Assembly (NCBI GenBank): GCA_037954665.1 | Contig: JBBMOL010000013.1 | Span: 2,604,001-2,668,000 of the forward strand | DNA from: Laguncularia racemosa | Lineage: Eukaryota; Streptophyta; Magnoliopsida; Myrtales; Combretaceae | Length of the DNA: 64,000 bases | Direction: 5' to 3' | In this document: positions 60,766-64,000 of the stretch, one piece after another | Numbering within the stretch: position 1 is the stretch's first letter | How the letters are laid out: each line of letters opens with the position of its first letter | Program-made: the position numbers and the translations under genes | Notes under the pieces: generated by a model | Seen by the model: only the letters and a program-made list of their open reading frames with translations | Databases searched by the model: none | What the model was told of the DNA's origin: nothing

Positions 60766-63589
60766 TTAGTAGGAGATGTAATTGCATAGTGGGTGCTGCG
60801 TACATGATCGAACTCCTTTCCTTTGAGCAATTGGCAAATCTAAATTTGGATCATGATCTGTTACCTTTTCCTTTGCTGATTTGGAACAAGATCCTTCCTC
60901 AGTTGGCGTTTGTTTAGGATTGTAACTCGAGGGGGTCTCTTGGTTTTGCTGTTCATCCTGCAGTGGTCTTTTCCTCCTTGTGTAAACATTGATTTCTTCA
61001 ACAGGAAGAAGGAGATGTTTAGGATAGTTCATTAGTGATGAACTTCTTGGACTTTGTGTATCTGGGCATGTAACTGAATTGGGAAAAGAATCAGATGAAC
61101 TAGATTCAATAAGAGCAGACCAATCCAAATTTTGAAATTCATGAGTATGAGTGTCATGCTCCCCCTGAATTGCAGAATTGGAAAAGAATGGATTTTCTTC
61201 AAAGAAGGTGACATTCATAGTATGATAGGATTTACGTGTGAGATGAGAGAAACATTTGTACCCTTTTTGATTTGGTGAGTATCCTATGAACATACATTTA
61301 AGTGCATGAGCATCGAGTTTTCCATGATCAACATGAACAAATGCAGTGTAGCCAAAAAGTTTGAGAGGAACTTGTGATACTAATCGTGAGGTTGGGTAAA
61401 ACATATGGAGAGTTTGTAATGGTGATTTGAATTTAAGGACACATGAGGGCATTCTATTAATGAGATACGTAGCTGTGAGTACAGCTTCACCCCAAAATTT
61501 CTTAGGAACATTGGTTTGAAAAAGTAAGGAGCGAGCAACTTCAAGGATGTGGCAATTTTTCCTTTCGGCCACACCATTTTGTTAAGGTGTATCAACACAT
61601 GAACTTTGTTGAACAATACCATGTGATTTGAGGTAAAGATTGAGGTTTGAGTTAAAGAAATCTCTAGCATTATCAGTCTTGAGAATTTGAATGTTGGTCT
61701 TGAATTGGTTTCTAACCATAGCATGAAAGTGTTGGAAAATATGATTGGTCTCGAATTTTTCTTTCATGAGGTATGTCCAGCACAGTCGTGTATGATCATC
61801 AACTAACAATAGAAACCACCGAGCACTAGTAATATTAGGAATACGAGTTGGTCCCCAAATATTACCATGTATGAGAGAAAAAGGATGACTTGGTTTGTAG
61901 GGTCGTGGATAATACGTACTCCGAGTATGTTTTGCAAATTGACATACTTCACAATGAAATAAATTTGGATTTTTATTGATAAATACAGATAGATACAATC
62001 GTTTCATGTATGACCTAATTGAAAGTGCCACATCATGATTGTACTATCCTTATTTGATTGACCAACAGATTCAAGATCATGAACAGAACTAACTTTATTG
62101 CTAGAGATGCTGTAGGAGGATGAGATGTTTACATCAAGAATGTGAAGACCTTTGCGAAGCTCAGCATTGCCAATCGTCCTCCCGAGCTCAAGTCTTGAAA
62201 TACACAACATTTGGCAAAGAACTTAGTTTCACATTGTAGATCACTATTTAGTTTGCTAACCGAGATTAGATTGCAATCTAAATCAAGCACCAACAACACA
62301 GAATAAAGAATCAGAGAGCTTGAAAGATAGATTGTTCCTATCCCTGCAACTTGGGTGCGAGTACCATTGGCTATCCTTACTGTTTGTGGTTCTTTACAAG
62401 GTGAGTAAGTTGTGAAAAGAGATCTGTTACCTGTCATGTGATTGGATGCTCTGGAGTCCACTATCCATGATGATGATGGAGTTTGAGCAACATGGAGTGC
62501 AAGATTACCTGAGCCATGTTGTGAATTATCCCCAGCATGAGAAGATGTTGACTTAGCTATATTATGGATTAGCTGCTGAAGTAATTCCAATTGATCCTTG
62601 GTGAAAGGTGCTTGATTGTTGGATGGTGAAGCCTCCGTGAAAGCAGTATTTCCCTTAGCCTCACGTTCTCGGCTTGATTTCCAATCAATAGGCTTTTCAT
62701 GCAATTTCCAGCACGTTTCCTTGAGGTAGCCTGGCTTTTTGCAATGATCACACCAGGGACGTCCTCATCGTGGCCGATTATCACCAGTATTCTGAGGTAT
62801 TCTTCTAGTATCAACCGTAGCAACATTGGATAAGTATGAACGATCCTTGATTGCAGCAAGGGCTGAACTTTCTGTTGATGCTAGATAGTCTGAGTGTCTT
62901 AGCATAACTCTCTTGCGACTTTCTTCCCTACAGACTTCAGAAAACACCTCTCGTAGGTTAGGCAGTGGTTTAGTACCAAGAATTCTGCCACGGACTTCAT
63001 CTAAAGATTTATTAAGTCCCATCAAGAACTTAAATATGCCCTTGGTTTCAATGATTTTCTTGAAATAAGCACGGTCCATGGGACAATTCCATTCATGGGA
63101 CTCAAACATATCCAGCTGTTACCAATGTCGAGTGAGAGTTGTGAAGTAAACAGTGACAGAGTTTTCTCCTTGTTTCAAGTCTTGAAGTGTACTTTCCACG
63201 TGGAAAAGTTCAACTGTGTTTTCATGATTTGAGAAGGTATCACGAGCAGCATCCCAGATTTCCTTTGCAGTGGTGTATAGCAAGAAATTCTCTCTTATCT
63301 CGGTTGTCATGGACCCAATTAACCAAGACATAACGAGATTGTTTTCTGCCCTCCATGATTTGAATTTTGGATCATGTGGATCAGGTTGAATAATAGCTCC
63401 AGTGAGATAGTCATCTTTGTTTCTTCCGCTAACAAACAACATTGTTGCTTGTGACCATTGGAGATAGTTATGGCCATTGAGTTTATGACTGATGACAGGA
63501 ACAAAGCTGTTTTCAATTGATGTTGGCGTTATTCCAAGGAGTGGATTTGTTGTTGAGGAGCCCCCGGAAGATCCATAAGAGTTAGCCAT
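60766..63589 (-). pseudogene. Copia-D gag-protease-integrase, interrupted
   Basis: Gag starts at the ATG complement of 63587-63589 (MANSYGSSGG), with SHKLNGHNYLQWSQATMLF, and is stopped by TAA at 63119-63121. It stays in the same frame through a TGA at 62765-62767 just before the CCHC knuckle. Protease follows at about 62470 (DSRASNHMTG, with Arg at a conserved Gly). Frame changes near 62190 and 62020 precede integrase (62031-60766: HCEVCQFAKHTRSTY, IHGNIWGPT, SSCVDTP, stop, then AERKN). The first catalytic Asp of integrase reads Asn in IHGNIWG. The distal segment 61572-60766 is open for 268 residues. Confidence 0.86.
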
Positions 63590-63740
63590 AATGGAGGTTA
63601 CGGATATATTTGAAACAAAGATGGTATGTGAGAGCTGTCCGAGAGAGAGAGAGAGACGGCGAGAGACTAAGGCTGAGAGGGACCGAGGCAGAGAAGAGAA
63701 AAAATATTTTTGGGATTTTAGAGTCTTAGCTCTGATACCA

Positions 63741-63997
63741 TGAAGCAAACAATATTGATGAAAAGCTTCTGTGTTTTATTTCAAGGAATGGGTACACATA
63801 TATATACAATAGAATTATGTCTGACTATATCTTTCTATTCCTAAAATATGGCCTATATATATATGGTACACAATATTGCTATATATATATATATATATAC
63901 AGAATATTATTACAAGGAAATCACTAGGATACTAATTCCTAATATAGAAAAGAATCAAGATGGTATCTGCTCCTTTAGGCTGGTTTGATTTCCTACA
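63741..63997 (-). repeat. Copia-D 5' LTR
   Basis: Direct repeat of 58901-59165 lying beside the primer-binding site. Ends three bases before the window edge. Confidence 0.9.
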
Positions 63998-64000
63998 ATA

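Larger units (their letters stand above)
58901..63997 (-). mobile_element. Copia-D: nearly full-length Ty1/copia element
   Basis: Minus-strand element with LTRs 58901-59165 and 63741-63997. The primer site TGGTATCAGAG (complement of 63730-63740) lies inside the right LTR, and the purine tract GAGGGGGAG (complement of 59166 onwards) lies inside the left. The left flank ends ATACT and the three bases left in the window after the right LTR are ATA, consistent with a 5-bp duplication running off the edge. The LTRs differ by a few substitutions and TA-repeat length. All domains are present; RT-RNase H is a single open frame and the Gag-integrase part is interrupted. It probably sits in an NRPC2 intron. 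Confidence 0.9.

Overview
The window reads as nuclear DNA of a flowering plant, most likely a woody eudicot. The evidence is AT-rich sequence, GT-AG introns, three recognisable plant nuclear genes, and a majority of bases in plant-type retrotransposons and a Mutator-like DNA transposon. I cannot fix the species from sequence alone.

Genes. (1) A MIZ1-like (DUF617) gene at 6816-7542 on +, with an apparent +1 frameshift near its N-terminus. (2) A 12-exon gene on - (35664-42634) for a protein of about 1020 residues with two C-terminal BRCT domains. Eleven introns could be placed by eye, and the phases show that exon 4 lacks one base. (3) The last four exons of NRPC2, the second-largest subunit of RNA polymerase III, on - (54806-57426); the rest of the gene lies beyond the right edge.

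Mobile DNA. 4758-6085 is a 1.3 kb LTR element without pol, with target-site duplication (TSD) GGTAT. 9397-33917 is a nest four levels deep: a Ty3/gypsy deletion derivative whose right LTR was split by a LINE with a 14-bp TSD. The LINE was split by a Ty1/copia element (copia-C) and separately by a solo LTR (TSD ACTAG). Copia-C was split in turn by a second Ty3/gypsy deletion derivative (gypsy-2, TSD AAAGG) and by another copia element (copia-B). 44004-53977 is a Mutator-like element (MULE) with terminal inverted repeats beginning GAGATA. It carries a decayed transposase, a plant mobile domain and a 39-bp minisatellite, and a young copia element (copia-A, TSD ATATG) sits in its right end. 57851-58163 is a complete 313-bp TRIM (TSD CATCT) and 58901-63997 a nearly full copia element (copia-D). 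Both probably lie in an NRPC2 intron.

No bacterial-type operon, CRISPR array or tRNA/rRNA gene was seen. The most unusual observations are: the clean nesting order; a 23-bp hairpin-loop inversion that distinguishes the two LTRs of gypsy-2; LTR identity in copia-A despite a coding region broken many times, including its RT catalytic motif; and two gypsy elements that each keep only Gag-protease.
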